From Abyssibius alkaniclasticus (GTDB lineage: Bacteria > Pseudomonadota > Alphaproteobacteria > Rhodobacterales > Rhodobacteraceae): a stretch of 64,000 nucleotides of DNA. The stretch lies in NCBI RefSeq assembly GCF_020447305.1, contig NZ_CP095732.1, positions 1,086,501-1,150,500 of the forward strand, given 5' to 3'. Under the pieces are notes generated by a model that was given only the letters and a program-made list of their open reading frames with translations, did not search any database and was not told the origin of the DNA. Within the stretch, counting starts at the first letter, position 1, and each line of letters begins with the position of its first letter. The translations under genes were made by a program, and so were the position numbers. Positions 9,080 through 18,730 of the stretch are shown here, piece after piece.

Positions 9080-10108
9080 CTAGCGCGCCCCCCAGGTATC
9101 GGTCAGCCGATAGCCTTCTGGCCAGGGGTCTGACGGGTCGAGCATGTGCTGATGCGTGCCGGTGATCCAGGCGCGGCCGGAAATTTCGGGCAGAATGGCG
9201 GGTTTGCCGCCCACCGTGGTTTCCCCGACAATCCGCCCCATAAAGGTCGAGCCGATCAGCGAAACGGTGGTCAGGCTGTCCTCTAGCCCCATCTGTCCGC
9301 GCGCGTGCAGCACGGCCATGCGGGCAGAAAGCGCCGTGCCGGTTGGCGAACGGTCTACCTTGCCCGGTTGCACGGCAACGGCGGCACCGGCGCGCAGATC
9401 ATTGCCGTTGCGCGCGACCTTGCCGGCGAACAGGCAAAAGGAAAAATGCGCCCAGTCGGGGTTGTCGGGGTGGTGGAAGCGCAGCGCCTTGTTGGCGGCA
9501 TTGGTGATTTGCACGCCAAGTTTGGCGATCTTGTGCGCCTCCTCCGCAACCAGTTTCAGGCCCAGCGCATCGGCATCGACAAAGATAAAACTGTCGCCGC
9601 CATAGGCGGTGTCTACCGTCAGCGTGCCCAGCCCTTCAACCTTTAGCGGCACGTCCAGCTCGGCAGCGAAACTCGGCAGGTTCTGCACGAAAATCCGCTC
9701 GGCCTTGCCGTTCTTGCATTCGGCGCGCACCTTTACCAAGCCGCCGGGGGCTTCGAGCAGCATTTCGGTGACAGGCTCCCGCATCGGGATGATCCCGCTA
9801 TCCAGCAGCACGGTTGAAACGCAGATGGAGTTGGAGCCCGACATGGGCGGGGTATCTTCCGGCTCCATGATAATGAAGGCCGCATCGGCGCGCGCATCTT
9901 TGGGGGGCACGAGCAGGTTCACATGGCGAAACACCCCGCCGCGCGGCTCGTTCAGCACGAAATTGCGCAAGCTGTTGTCCTTGGCGATCCAGCGCGATTG
10001 TTCCCATAGCGTATCGCCCGGTGGTGGGGTTACACCGCCGACAATAACATCGCCGACCTCGCCCTCGGCATGGGCTGAAATAACGTGGATTGTTTTGCTC
10101 GATCGCAT
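9080..10108 (-). CDS. Proline racemase superfamily protein, Ser90/Thr256 active-site variant (probable trans-3-hydroxyproline dehydratase-type)
   Basis: 342 residues with the proline racemase fold. The two catalytic positions, Cys/Cys in racemases and epimerases, are Ser90 (MSGSNS) and Thr256 (DRSPTGT). In family knowledge a Thr at the second position marks trans-3-hydroxy-L-proline dehydratases, which eliminate water to give delta1-pyrroline-2-carboxylate. Ser at the first position together with Thr at the second is a less common pairing, so the reaction is inferred rather than certain. AGGAG precedes the ATG. It is the last gene of the minus-strand operon after the aconitase X gene (10 bp gap), which supports a role in 3-hydroxyproline breakdown. 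Confidence 0.75.
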   Translation of the reverse strand: MRSSKTIHVISAHAEGEVGDVIVGGVTPPPGDTLWEQSRWIAKDNSLRNFVLNEPRGGVFRHVNLLVPPKDARADAAFIIMEPEDTPPMSGSNSICVSTVLLDSGIIPMREPVTEMLLEAPGGLVKVRAECKNGKAERIFVQNLPSFAAELDVPLKVEGLGTLTVDTAYGGDSFIFVDADALGLKLVAEEAHKIAKLGVQITNAANKALRFHHPDNPDWAHFSFCLFAGKVARNGNDLRAGAAVAVQPGKVDRSPTGTALSARMAVLHARGQMGLEDSLTTVSLIGSTFMGRIVGETTVGGKPAILPEISGRAWITGTHQHMLDPSDPWPEGYRLTDTWGAR

Positions 10109-10117
10109 GGGGGTCTC

Positions 10118-11785
10118 CTATTCGGTGAGCCAGCCGGGCATGTTCGGGGCACGGCCGGTTTGCGCGGCGGTCACACAATCGGCAAGGCTGCCAAAGCGCA
10201 CCGTGCGGTTTGAAAGACCGGGGGCGTAATGGGCGTATTTGCCAGAGTTCGTCATCAGGTTGCGCGCCGCGGGCGGGAAAATCGGCTCGGTGATCGAACA
10301 CCAGCAGATATCGGGGATGACCTGCGCGCCGAAGCCCTCCAGTTTCGCCAAGGTGCCATCGGCGCGAATCTCCGCCAGCACATTTTGCCCGACGGTGACA
10401 ATGGTGCTGACCGCCGCCTTGCCCGCGAGCAGCGCCGCCAGCGCCCGGCATTCGGGGGCGGAAAAATGCGGGCTGCCAAAGGCGACAAGCTCCACCGCTT
10501 CCGGCCCCTGGTTCAACCCCGCCCAGATATGCGCCAGCTCGGCGCGGCTGACCTGAACGCAATCATCCGGCACCGGAAAGCCCTCGGCCTCGGGCGTATG
10601 GCCCGCCACATGCAGCATGGGGGCTGCGGAAGTCGTGCCAAAGGCGGCGCATAGTGCCTTGAGGTCGTCATCGCCTGGCGCCAGCGCCTCCAGCCCGGTG
10701 AGCAGCGGAATCCTGTCGGGCGAAAGCTGGCCGGCAATATAGCCGAGCATGGGCCAAAGCGCATCGTCGGCACCGTCGGGCGCGTTGATATGCAACCGGC
10801 GGCGCGGGGCGCGGTTGGCGGTCAGGTAAACACCGGAAAGCGGCGCGCGGCCCGTCATGGCAATGAACAGGTCCAGATAGTCGGGGTGTTTGACCGAGCG
10901 CGCCGCCAGCACGGTATTGGCATAGATCACCGCATTGGATTCCGACCAGCCGATATTTTCGCCCGCCTTTGGCGCTGTGGCCAGCAGATAGGGGGCGCAG
11001 GTGAATGTGGGGCGTGCGCCCATGTTCACATAGGCATCGGCCAGACGTGCGGCGCGCAGCCCGAAGCTTGGCGGCACGCCCTGTGCGCGCCAGTTGCCGT
11101 GGTCGACCGAAATGGCGTTCATGCTGGTCGGAATGCGCACCTGCCCGCCCATTTCGGCCATTCTTTCGGCAAAGCGCAGATTGGCGGTATTGGCCAGAAT
11201 GCAGCCATCAATATGCGCCTGGGTGACATCGACCAGCGTGGTTGCCCCTTGCAGCAGCGCCATTTCGCAGATCACCTCCATCGCGATGCGGTTGGCGGTG
11301 CCGGTCTCGCCGTTCAGCATGGCGCGGTCGTCCGGGGTCAGCGCCAGCGCATCGGCTTTTGCCCGCGCCAGCGGCAGGCTCTGCCCGTCGATGATCAGCG
11401 CCTCGGGCGTGACTTCGGCCGCCTTCGCGGCGCTGGCTTGCGCAAAAGCCTCGGCCCCCAGGCGGACAACCGGCACCGAATGGTCGAACATTTTGGCGGC
11501 AATCATTGCGCCCAGCGTGACAACATCCTCGCTTTCGCGAAACACAAAGGCGGCGGGGGCGGTGCCGTTCAGCGCCATATCGAGCATGACACCGCTGCCG
11601 GAACACGAGCCGCGCGTGGTGGGCATGACCAGCACCTTACCGGCGAGCGACTGGCCATGCAGCGGATGGTAGGCGTCAATCACCAGCCCGCTGAGCGGGT
11701 CCACCCCGCCCCAAAAGCTGAGCCCTTCGGCGCTGGCCAGAACCGGGCCTTCAGCCGTGCCTGCAATGATGCTGCGATGGCTCAT
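10118..11785 (-). CDS. Aconitase X, fused small and large domains (cis-3-hydroxy-L-proline dehydratase type)
   Basis: 555 residues. Residues 1 to about 135 are the small swivelling domain (DUF126) with [20 protein letters not shown]; the rest is the large aconitase X domain (DUF521), with [13 protein letters not shown] and [12 protein letters not shown] carrying candidate iron-sulfur Cys ligands. Fused bacterial aconitase X proteins have been shown to dehydrate cis-3-hydroxy-L-proline to delta1-pyrroline-2-carboxylate. The context fits: it lies between 4-hydroxyproline epimerase and a second proline-racemase-family gene, and a candidate reductase for its product lies in the same locus. It overlaps the epimerase stop by 4 bp. 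Confidence 0.85.
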   Translation of the reverse strand: MSHRSIIAGTAEGPVLASAEGLSFWGGVDPLSGLVIDAYHPLHGQSLAGKVLVMPTTRGSCSGSGVMLDMALNGTAPAAFVFRESEDVVTLGAMIAAKMFDHSVPVVRLGAEAFAQASAAKAAEVTPEALIIDGQSLPLARAKADALALTPDDRAMLNGETGTANRIAMEVICEMALLQGATTLVDVTQAHIDGCILANTANLRFAERMAEMGGQVRIPTSMNAISVDHGNWRAQGVPPSFGLRAARLADAYVNMGARPTFTCAPYLLATAPKAGENIGWSESNAVIYANTVLAARSVKHPDYLDLFIAMTGRAPLSGVYLTANRAPRRRLHINAPDGADDALWPMLGYIAGQLSPDRIPLLTGLEALAPGDDDLKALCAAFGTTSAAPMLHVAGHTPEAEGFPVPDDCVQVSRAELAHIWAGLNQGPEAVELVAFGSPHFSAPECRALAALLAGKAAVSTIVTVGQNVLAEIRADGTLAKLEGFGAQVIPDICWCSITEPIFPPAARNLMTNSGKYAHYAPGLSNRTVRFGSLADCVTAAQTGRAPNMPGWLTE

Positions 11786-12783
11786 TTGACCACGAAACCA
11801 TGCGCAAACGGGTCGCGGTCATCAATGAAGATGGTGTTGAACCCCGTCACCCGCGCCCATCCGGCGATGGAGGGGATGATGGCGGGCCTGCCCGCAACCG
11901 TCGTTGCCGCCTCGACCCGGCCTTTGAACAGCGAGCCGATGATGCTTTCATGCACAAAATCATCGCCCGGCTTCAGCTTGCCCTTGGCCGCAAGCTGCGC
12001 CATGCGCGCCGATGTGCCGGTGCCGCAGGGCGAACGGTCTATCGCCTTGTCACCATACAGCACGGCATTGCGGCCATGCGCGGCGGCATCGCGCGGCGCG
12101 CCGGTCCACAGAATATGGCTGAGCCCGTTGATCGCCGGGTGTTCGGGGTGGATGAATTCATACTTGGCATTCAGCGCATCGCGCAGCTTGCGGCCAAGGC
12201 CAACAAGGTCGCCCGCCGCGTAATCGGCCATATCGGCATAGTTTTTCTGCGGCTCGACAATCGCGTAGAAATTGCCGCCATAGGCGACATCGACGACGAT
12301 TTCGCCAAGGCCCGCAACATCCGCGGTCAGCCCTTCGGAATGCAGAAAGCCCGGCACATTGGTCAGCCGCACTTCCTCAACGAACCGCCCCTCCTGGCGA
12401 TAGGTCACATCCACGCGTCCAGCAGGCGTGTCGAGCCGCAATGTGCCGGGGGTGGCGGGGCGGATCAGCCCGTTTTCCAGCGCGATCGTCACCGTGCCGA
12501 TCGTGCCATGCCCGCACATCGGCAGGCAGCCCGAGGTTTCGATGAACAAAACGCCGATGTCGCAATCATCACGCGCAGGCGGATAGAGGATGGCGCCCGA
12601 CATCTGGTCGTGCCCGCGCGGCTCGAACATCAATCCGGTGCGGATCCAGTCATGCCTGGCCAGAAAATCGGCGCGGCGTTCCAGCATTGTGGCGCCTTGC
12701 AGAAGCGGCGCGCCGCCGGTGACAAGGCGCACGGGGTTGCCGCAGGTATGCCCGTCGATGCAGGGGAAGGTGTATTGGGTCAT
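11782..12783 (-). CDS. 4-hydroxyproline 2-epimerase
   Basis: 333 residues, proline racemase superfamily, with both catalytic cysteines: Cys90 in MCGHGT and Cys253 in [14 protein letters not shown]. It interconverts trans-4-hydroxy-L-proline and cis-4-hydroxy-D-proline, the first step of 4-hydroxyproline use. The frame runs on upstream, but the ATG at 12783 gives the standard [19 protein letters not shown] terminus and overlaps the preceding oxidase gene by 4 bp. Epimerase rather than proline racemase is inferred from the neighbours (D-hydroxyproline-type oxidase, deaminase, semialdehyde dehydrogenase). Confidence 0.9.
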   Translation of the reverse strand: MTQYTFPCIDGHTCGNPVRLVTGGAPLLQGATMLERRADFLARHDWIRTGLMFEPRGHDQMSGAILYPPARDDCDIGVLFIETSGCLPMCGHGTIGTVTIALENGLIRPATPGTLRLDTPAGRVDVTYRQEGRFVEEVRLTNVPGFLHSEGLTADVAGLGEIVVDVAYGGNFYAIVEPQKNYADMADYAAGDLVGLGRKLRDALNAKYEFIHPEHPAINGLSHILWTGAPRDAAAHGRNAVLYGDKAIDRSPCGTGTSARMAQLAAKGKLKPGDDFVHESIIGSLFKGRVEAATTVAGRPAIIPSIAGWARVTGFNTIFIDDRDPFAHGFVVK

Positions 12784-14015
12784 GATGCTCTCGTGAAACG
12801 CTGGGGCGAAAAGGCGGCAAGGTCGATCTGCGCGGGCCTGCCTTCCAGCATATCGGCAATAATGGCCGCCGTGCCGGTTGACTGGGTCAGCCCCAGATGG
12901 CCGTGGCCAAAGGCGCAAATCGTGTTGGGCTGGCGGGCAAGCGGGCCAAGGGCGGGCAGGCTGTCGGGCAGCGATGGTCGAAAGCCCATCCATTGTTTGC
13001 CGCCTTCAATATTCAGCCCCGGCAGAAAGCGTTTTGCCTTTTTCAGCATCGCATCGGCGCGGGCATAGTTGGGGGGAAGGCTCAGCCCGCCAAGCTCGAC
13101 CGCGCCGCCCACGCGAATGCCTGATGTCAGCGAGGTGATCACAAAGCCATGCCCGCCAAAGGTGACTTGTGTTTTCAGTTCGAAGGCATCGGCGGGCAGG
13201 GTGGTGTTATAGCCCCGCTCGGTTTCCAGCGGAATTCTTGCGCCAGCCGTGCGCGCCAGCAGATGAGAATGCGCGCCTGCCGCCAGCACGATGCGCCCGG
13301 TCAGCGGCCCGGCGCTTGTCTCAATGCCGGTCGCGGTCAGCCTGGTTGCCTGAGCAATGATAATCTTGCCGCCCGATGCCCTGAAAGCATCGGCCAGGGC
13401 CAGTGTATAGTCGCGCGGATCGGTGATCGAACACCAGTCGGGCGTAAAGCTGGCATGGGTGAAGCGCGCATCCAGCCCCGGTTGGATTTCGGCAATCTCA
13501 TCGCCTTTGACATGGCGAAAGGCAATGCCAGCCGCCTTGCGCGCATCCCAGCCGGGCAACGAGGCCCTGAATTCCTTTTCGCCCTCATACACCTGCAACT
13601 GGCCGCGCTTTTGCAGCATATGCGCCAGTTTCTGGCGGGTCAGGAACGGGGTGAGCGTGGCGGTGCTGTGCGCCATCAGCGCGGTTTGTGCCTCGGTGCT
13701 GGCGGCAACACGCGCCGCCCGGCTTGCGCGCCAGAAGCGCAGCATCCAGGGGGTGATCTTGAGCGCATAGCGCGGCGGCACCGATAGCGGGCCAAGCGGG
13801 TCGAGCAGCCATCTGGGCGCCTGGCGGATGATACGCGGCGAGGCGAGCGGCAGAATATCGCTGAAGGCAAAGGCACCGGCATTGCCCGCCGATGCCCCCG
13901 CCGCGGGCGCGTCACGTTCCACCACGCAAACATCCAGCCCGCGCGCCTGTGCTTCAAGCGCGATCGACAGGCCAACGACACCCGCGCCGATGACAACAAC
14001 TTTATCGCTGCACAC
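12780..14015 (-). CDS. FAD-dependent D-amino acid dehydrogenase family protein (probable D-hydroxyproline dehydrogenase)
   Basis: 411 residues of the DadA/DAO family. The N-terminal dinucleotide fold VVVIGAGVVGLSIALEA binds FAD, and GHGHLGLTQSTGTAAIIADML near the C-terminus closes the FAD site. In this operon it most likely oxidises cis-4-hydroxy-D-proline to delta1-pyrroline-4-hydroxy-2-carboxylate. It is a single-chain type; no separate alpha/gamma subunits lie nearby. The start is a GTG that shares one base with the stop of the ABC ATPase gene (TAGTG), and its end overlaps the epimerase gene by 4 bp. Confidence 0.85.
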   Translation of the reverse strand: MCSDKVVVIGAGVVGLSIALEAQARGLDVCVVERDAPAAGASAGNAGAFAFSDILPLASPRIIRQAPRWLLDPLGPLSVPPRYALKITPWMLRFWRASRAARVAASTEAQTALMAHSTATLTPFLTRQKLAHMLQKRGQLQVYEGEKEFRASLPGWDARKAAGIAFRHVKGDEIAEIQPGLDARFTHASFTPDWCSITDPRDYTLALADAFRASGGKIIIAQATRLTATGIETSAGPLTGRIVLAAGAHSHLLARTAGARIPLETERGYNTTLPADAFELKTQVTFGGHGFVITSLTSGIRVGGAVELGGLSLPPNYARADAMLKKAKRFLPGLNIEGGKQWMGFRPSLPDSLPALGPLARQPNTICAFGHGHLGLTQSTGTAAIIADMLEGRPAQIDLAAFSPQRFTRAS

Positions 14016-14737
14016 TACCGCACACTGGCCAGAAATTTTTGCGTTTCCGGGTGCTGCGGTGCGCCAAAGAATTCCTTGGGTGCGGCGACCTCGGCCAGAA
14101 TGCCCTTGTGGAAAAACGCCACGCGGTTGGAGACATCGCGCGCAAAGCCCATTTCATGGGTGACGCAGATCATCGTCATCCCCTCATCGGCCAGCAGTTT
14201 CAGCGTGTCCAGCACCTCGCCCACCAATTGCGGGTCAAGCGCCGATGTCACCTCGTCAAACAGCATATAGGCCGGGTTCATGGCCAGCGCGCGGGCAATG
14301 GCCATACGCTGCTGCTGCCCGCCCGACAGGCGGCCGGGATAGACCTTGAGCTTGTCGCCAAGCCCGACATGATTGAGCTGCTTGACGGCAATCGCCTCCG
14401 CCTCGCCCCTGGCCATGCCCAGCACCTTGCGCGGGGCAAGGGTGACGTTTTCCAGCACGGTGAGGTGCGGGAAGGCGTTGAACTGCTGGAACACGATGCC
14501 GATCTTGCGGCGCAGCTTGTTCAGGTCGGTCGATTTGGCATGAACTTCGGTGCCATCGACCAGAATCTTGCCGCTATTGATTGGCTCCAGCCCGTTGATG
14601 CAGGTCAGCAGGGTGGATTTGCCCGACCCCGAGCCGCCGATCACCGAAACGACCTCGCCTTTTTCCACCGTCAGATCAACGCCCTTCAGCACTTCGAGCG
14701 GGCCAAAGGATTTGTGGACGTTTTTAATCTCAATCAT
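14015..14737 (-). CDS. Polar amino acid ABC transporter ATP-binding protein
   Basis: 240 residues of the HisP/GlnQ class. Visible motifs are Walker A GGSGSGKST, the Q-loop FQQFNAFPHLTVLENV, signature LSGGQQQR, Walker B AYMLFDEVTSALD and the switch His in CVTHEMGFARD. It powers uptake by the two permeases encoded just upstream in transcription. The ATG at 14737 gives the standard MIEIKNVHKSFG start and overlaps the permease stop by 8 bp. By context the substrate is probably hydroxyproline or proline. Confidence 0.93.
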   Translation of the reverse strand: MIEIKNVHKSFGPLEVLKGVDLTVEKGEVVSVIGGSGSGKSTLLTCINGLEPINSGKILVDGTEVHAKSTDLNKLRRKIGIVFQQFNAFPHLTVLENVTLAPRKVLGMARGEAEAIAVKQLNHVGLGDKLKVYPGRLSGGQQQRMAIARALAMNPAYMLFDEVTSALDPQLVGEVLDTLKLLADEGMTMICVTHEMGFARDVSNRVAFFHKGILAEVAAPKEFFGAPQHPETQKFLASVR

Positions 14738-15383
14738 TTTCGCGCCACCTTTTTTCGAGTTGGCCGCCAAGCCGGGCAATGGGAAAGCTGATAAGGAAGT
14801 AGATTGCACCAGCGACGATAAGGATGAACATCGGCTCTTGCAGCCGGGTGATAAGGGTTTGCGACTGTTTCAGAAGCTCAAACACCCCGATGAAGCCGAC
14901 AAGGGCCGAGTCTTTCATCACGCCAAGTGTCAGGCCAATCCAACTGGGCAGGCCGACACGCAGCGCCATCGGAAAGACGATCTGGCGCATGTCTTGCGCC
15001 CATGTCATGCCCAGCGACCGGGCCGCGCGGCGGGTTGTGCCGGGCACGGCCGCTATGGCCCCGCGCACAATTTCGGTGCAATAGGCCGAGGTATAAAGCG
15101 CCAGCACGATGCAAGACGTGGTGAAGGCCGAAATCCCCAGCCCGACGATGGCCTGAAACGCATTGGCCAGCACAAGCTGGATGAGCAGCGGCACCGAGCG
15201 GAACAGATCCAGCACAAAAACCAGCGGCAGGGTGAACCACGGGTTGACCTGGCTGCGGATAACGCCGAAGAGCAGGCCAAGCAGCGTGCCGCCGATCACG
15301 GCAATCGCGGTCACTTCAAGCGTGATCAGCGCGCCCTGTCCCATGAATCTCAGATCGTTGAGGGTTAATCCCGTTTCAAACAT
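14730..15383 (-). CDS. Polar amino acid ABC transporter permease (second)
   Basis: 217 residues, about five membrane helices, HisM/GlnP type. The cytoplasmic EAA loop is readable as AVPGTTRRAARSLGMTWAQD..VFPMALRVGLPSW, which docks to the ATPase. It follows the other permease by 10 bp and overlaps the ATPase gene by 8 bp. It forms a heterodimeric channel with the 15394-16059 product. Confidence 0.92.
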   Translation of the reverse strand: MFETGLTLNDLRFMGQGALITLEVTAIAVIGGTLLGLLFGVIRSQVNPWFTLPLVFVLDLFRSVPLLIQLVLANAFQAIVGLGISAFTTSCIVLALYTSAYCTEIVRGAIAAVPGTTRRAARSLGMTWAQDMRQIVFPMALRVGLPSWIGLTLGVMKDSALVGFIGVFELLKQSQTLITRLQEPMFILIVAGAIYFLISFPIARLGGQLEKRWREND

Positions 15384-15393
15384 GATCGCCCCC

Positions 15394-16059
15394 TCAATAT
15401 CTGAACATGCGCGCGGCCATCAGCCTTGCACCAATGGTTACGGCTTTGGCGATGACGTAATAGATCACCGCCGCGATGGCGAAAAACTCGAATGTTCTGA
15501 AGCTGCGATTGTTCCAGTCTTGCGTGACGCCCATCAAATCGGTGTTCATGCCAACGGTCACGCCAAGCGAGGTCATCAGAATCGCCCAGACCATCTGGTT
15601 GGTGGTTGGCAGAAACGCGATGCGGAACATTTGCGGCATCACGATCAGCCGGAAGGCCTGAACCGGCCCCATGCCCAGCGAACGGGCCGAGCGGATTTGC
15701 GTGCCGGGGATGGCGCGCAGGGCACCACGGAATGTTTCGGCCAGATACCCGGCATTGTTGAAGGCGATACCCGCCAGCAGCGACAGATAGGGGTTGAGAT
15801 ATATGCCGAATGTGCCAAGCCCGAAATGCGCCATGTAAATCTGGAACAAAGCGGGTGTGTTGCGGGCAACCTCTACCCAGGCCGTGGCCGGGGCGCGCAC
15901 AAGGCGCGACTTGGCGTTGCGTCCAACGGCCAGAAGCACCGCAAATGCAATGCCGATAGCCATAGACAAGAGCGCGATCTGCAAAGTGACAAGCGCGCCG
16001 TCGAGCATTTCGGGCAGGCCGCGCAGGGCTTGTTTCCATTGAAACGTATAATTGAACAT
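15394..16059 (-). CDS. Polar amino acid ABC transporter permease (first)
   Basis: 221 residues, about five membrane helices. VARNTPALFQIYMAHFGLG and the EAA-loop segment AIPGTQIRSARSLGMGPVQA identify the HisQ/GlnP class. The gene follows the binding-protein gene after an 80 bp gap that holds a strong hairpin, then leads directly into the second permease gene. It is part of the presumed hydroxyproline uptake system. Confidence 0.92.
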   Translation of the reverse strand: MFNYTFQWKQALRGLPEMLDGALVTLQIALLSMAIGIAFAVLLAVGRNAKSRLVRAPATAWVEVARNTPALFQIYMAHFGLGTFGIYLNPYLSLLAGIAFNNAGYLAETFRGALRAIPGTQIRSARSLGMGPVQAFRLIVMPQMFRIAFLPTTNQMVWAILMTSLGVTVGMNTDLMGVTQDWNNRSFRTFEFFAIAAVIYYVIAKAVTIGARLMAARMFRY

Positions 16060-16090
16060 CGTCGCCCTTAAAGTGAGAGTTCAGGGGAAG

Positions 16091-16119
16091 GCCGGGGCAC
16101 CGCTTGGGCCCCCCGGCCA
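16091..16119 (-). terminator. Intercistronic GC hairpin between binding protein and permease genes
   Basis: GGCCGGGG at 16091-16098 pairs with CCCCGGCC at 16112-16119 (8 bp, 13-base loop). There is no T-run after it on the minus strand, so it is more likely a partial terminator or a 3' mRNA stabiliser of the binding-protein message than a full stop. Confidence 0.6.
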
Positions 16120-16139
16120 GTTTAGCGCATGTGAAGCGC

Positions 16140-16955
16140 CTAGCGATAGACGTTCGATACGGTCAGGTCGGGCGCAGCACCGCCTACCCATTTTTCATAC
16201 AGTTCCTGGTAGCGGCCCGTGCGCACCTGCTGGTTGATGAACAGATCAAGATAGTTCAGCAAACCATATTCCTGACGCAGCGCAATCAGGGCAACATAAT
16301 CAACCAGATAAGGCGCATCGCCCTTGATGACGAGGCCGTCATACTGACCCGAGGCAATGATTGCCGAGGCCACGGTCGAGGTGACGACAGTGGCTTCGAT
16401 CTGCCCCTGTGACAGGGCCAGGAACACATCGGCCTGTGTCTGGTAAGGACGGAAGGTGCCGTCGCCCCAGGCTTCGATACTGTCTTCAAGCTGGATGCCT
16501 TCATAGGTGCCGGAAACCGAACCCACGGTCCGGCCGGCCAGGTCGTCATAGGTTTCAATGCCGGCATCTTCGCGGGTCAGCACCACATTGGTGAAGGCGA
16601 AGTAAGGAATGGTGAAGCCGGCGGTTTTGGCCCGTTCCAGCGTGTCCGAGGTCGAGGCAACGCCCACATCGACCCGGCCCGAAACCAGCGCAGGAATACG
16701 GTCGGGGAAGGGGGTTTCGACGATCACCGCTTCAACGCCCAGTGCGGCGGCAAGGTCGCGGCAATAGTCAACGTCAAAGCCAATCGGGTTATTGTCGGCA
16801 TCGCGCGAGCCCATTGGCGGGAAGTCCAGCACCACGGCGCAGCGCAATTCGCCCGAGGCCATAATGTCATCAAGCTTGTCAGCAAAGGCACCCGAGGCCG
16901 ACGCAACGAATGTTGCGGCAAGCAGGCTGCCCGAAATGAACGATAGTTTCATCAT
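16140..16955 (-). CDS. Periplasmic amino acid-binding protein of ABC transporter
   Basis: 271 residues. The signal peptide MMKLSFISGSLLAATFVASASGAFA is likely cleaved after AFA. The mature protein has the SBP_bac_3 pattern: LRCAVVLDFPPMG, NNPIGFDVDYCRDLAAALG, VDVGVASTSDTLERAKTAGFT and a C-terminal YQELYEKWVG. It delivers an amino acid to the permeases downstream. The cluster suggests hydroxyproline. Two ATGs (16955 and 16952) are possible; a GGGAGAGAG tract lies just upstream. It is the first gene of the long minus-strand operon that ends at 9080. Confidence 0.92.
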   Translation of the reverse strand: MMKLSFISGSLLAATFVASASGAFADKLDDIMASGELRCAVVLDFPPMGSRDADNNPIGFDVDYCRDLAAALGVEAVIVETPFPDRIPALVSGRVDVGVASTSDTLERAKTAGFTIPYFAFTNVVLTREDAGIETYDDLAGRTVGSVSGTYEGIQLEDSIEAWGDGTFRPYQTQADVFLALSQGQIEATVVTSTVASAIIASGQYDGLVIKGDAPYLVDYVALIALRQEYGLLNYLDLFINQQVRTGRYQELYEKWVGGAAPDLTVSNVYR

Positions 16956-17036
16956 TCTCTCTCCCTAGTAGCGGTTATGTCGATTCGTTTGGTTACTATG
17001 TGGCCGCGCGGCGCAATACGCAATGAAAATAATCTT

Positions 17037-17044
17037 TGTATACA
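17037..17044. promoter_or_regulatory. Candidate GntR operator upstream of the transporter/catabolic operon
   Basis: The palindrome TGTATACA, in the wider context TTTGTATACACG, lies about 80 bp upstream of the binding-protein start. The same 8-mer is at 18681-18688, and the related TGTCGACA is at 20882 and 20980. It is inferred to be an operator of the GntR protein encoded at 21001. Confidence 0.55.
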
Positions 17045-17089
17045 CGTTGTGTGCTAGATTTTCCGTTGCGCCGCGCGCATTTCAAGGCA

Positions 17090-18607
17090 TCAGTCCGCCA
17101 GATCTTGCGGCAAAAGCTCTGTCGGCATGTTCTGATAAGCGACCGGGCGCAGAAAACGCCGGATCGACAGGGTGCCAACGCTGGTTGCGCCAAAGTTGGT
17201 GCTGGCCGGATAGGGGCCGCCATGCACCATCGAATCAACCACCTCAACGCCGGTGGGAAAGCCGTTGACAAGCAGGCGGCCCGCCTTGCGTTCCAGCACT
17301 GGGCGCAGGGCCTTGGCGGCTGGCATGTCGCCGGCATCCATGTGCAGTGTTGCCGTCAACTGCCCCTCAAACCCTTTGGCCAGCGCAACCATTTCATCAA
17401 TCGAACCAACGCGCACCACAAGGCCGAGCGGGCCGAACACTTCATGCCCAAGGCCTGCATCGGCCATAAAGGCTTCGCCCGTGGTTTCAAACAGGGCGGG
17501 CGCGGCTGACCGGCCCGTTAACGGTGTGTTGACAACCGCGCGCACGGCGTTGCGCGTGGCCATCTGGCTTTGCCCGTCATGAAAGGCCTGGGCGATGCCG
17601 TCGGTCAGCATGGTTTGCGGGGCAACCTTGTTCAGCGCCTCTTGCGTGGCGGCCACAAAACCATCGGCTTCGGGGCCATCCACCACCACGGCAATGCCCG
17701 GATTGGTGCAAAACTGCCCGGCACCCATTGTCAGCGAGCCCGCCCAGCCCTGGCCCAGGCTTTCGCCCCGCGCAGCAGCGGCGGCGGGCAGAACAAACAT
17801 CGGGTTGACCGAGCCAAGCTCGCCGAAAAACGGGATGGGTTCCGGGCGTGCGGCGCAGAGGTTGAACAGCGCACGGCCCCCGGCAAGGCTGCCGGTAAAG
17901 CCAACCGCCTTGATCAGCGGGTGCTGCACAACCGCCTGGCCAACGTCGCGCGTGCCACCCTGAATGAGCGAAAACACCCCTTTGGGCATGTTGCAACGCT
18001 CAACCGCCGCCCTGATCGCCTCGGCGACAATCTCGCTGGTGCCGGGATGGGCGGAATGCCCTTTGACCACAACCGGGCAGCCCGCCGCCAAAGCCGCGGC
18101 GGTATCGCCCCCCGCCACGGAAAAGGCCAACGGAAAGTTGGATGCGCCAAACACCGCCACCGGGCCGATGGGCTGTTGAACCATCACAATCTCGGGGCGC
18201 GGGGCGGGCTGGCGTTCGGGCTGGGCAGTATCGTGGCGCTTGTCCAGATAGGTGCCGGCTTCGATATGGCTGGCAAACAGGCGCAGCTGGCCGGTTGTGC
18301 GGCCACGTTCGCCCTGCAGGCGCGCAACCGGCAGCCCGGTTTCGGAGGTGCCGATTTCGGTAATCGCCTCGGCGCGGGCCTCAATCTCATCGGCAATCGC
18401 GTTCAGAAAGGCGGCGCGACTGGCGCGGCTGGTATAGGCATAGGTCCAGAACGCATCTTCCGCCGCGCGGCAGGCCTGGTCGACCAGATCAACGGTGCCA
18501 GCCGAAAAATCGAAGGCCGGCCCGCTTGCGGGCTCGGACTTGAAGGTCGCACCGCCGCCAACCCAAGCGCCCGCGATCAAATGTTTTCCATGTGGGGTAA
18601 AGCTCAT
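17090..18607 (-). CDS. 2-oxoglutarate semialdehyde (2,5-dioxovalerate) dehydrogenase
   Basis: 505 residues, aldehyde dehydrogenase superfamily. The general base Glu is in FFGELGSVNP (about residue 265) and the catalytic Cys in GAGQFCTNPG (about residue 300). This motif pair, rather than the common ELGGKSP and GQxC forms, is typical of the semialdehyde dehydrogenases tied to hydroxyproline and sugar-acid pathways. It oxidises 2-oxoglutarate semialdehyde to 2-oxoglutarate with NAD(P)+, the last step of the 4-hydroxyproline route. It is divergent from the Ldh-family gene, with a TGTATACA operator candidate in the 123 bp between. Confidence 0.88.
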   Translation of the reverse strand: MSFTPHGKHLIAGAWVGGGATFKSEPASGPAFDFSAGTVDLVDQACRAAEDAFWTYAYTSRASRAAFLNAIADEIEARAEAITEIGTSETGLPVARLQGERGRTTGQLRLFASHIEAGTYLDKRHDTAQPERQPAPRPEIVMVQQPIGPVAVFGASNFPLAFSVAGGDTAAALAAGCPVVVKGHSAHPGTSEIVAEAIRAAVERCNMPKGVFSLIQGGTRDVGQAVVQHPLIKAVGFTGSLAGGRALFNLCAARPEPIPFFGELGSVNPMFVLPAAAAARGESLGQGWAGSLTMGAGQFCTNPGIAVVVDGPEADGFVAATQEALNKVAPQTMLTDGIAQAFHDGQSQMATRNAVRAVVNTPLTGRSAAPALFETTGEAFMADAGLGHEVFGPLGLVVRVGSIDEMVALAKGFEGQLTATLHMDAGDMPAAKALRPVLERKAGRLLVNGFPTGVEVVDSMVHGGPYPASTNFGATSVGTLSIRRFLRPVAYQNMPTELLPQDLAD

Positions 18608-18680
18608 CTGCCTGTCCTGTTTTGTAATGCTATGGGGCGCGGCATCGGCCTTGCCCTTGTCCGGTTTCTTGCATACTACA

Positions 18681-18688
18681 TGTATACA
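18681..18688. promoter_or_regulatory. Candidate GntR operator in divergent promoter region
   Basis: TGTATACA, in the context CATGTATACAAG, lies between the divergently transcribed dehydrogenase (start 18607) and reductase (start 18731) genes. It is identical in core to the site at 17037, so one regulator may control both directions. Confidence 0.55.
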
Positions 18689-18730
18689 AGATTACAAGCC
18701 TTGCAGCAACGCAATCCGAAAGGGCAGGAT

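Noticed and set aside
10790-12223. 477-codon plus-strand open frame
   Set aside because: It is antisense to the aconitase X and epimerase genes, and its translation is low-complexity and matches no family; a common artefact of GC-rich coding DNA.
17570-18730. Upstream extension of the Ldh-family frame
   Set aside because: It is antisense to the semialdehyde dehydrogenase; the real start with Shine-Dalgarno is at 18731.
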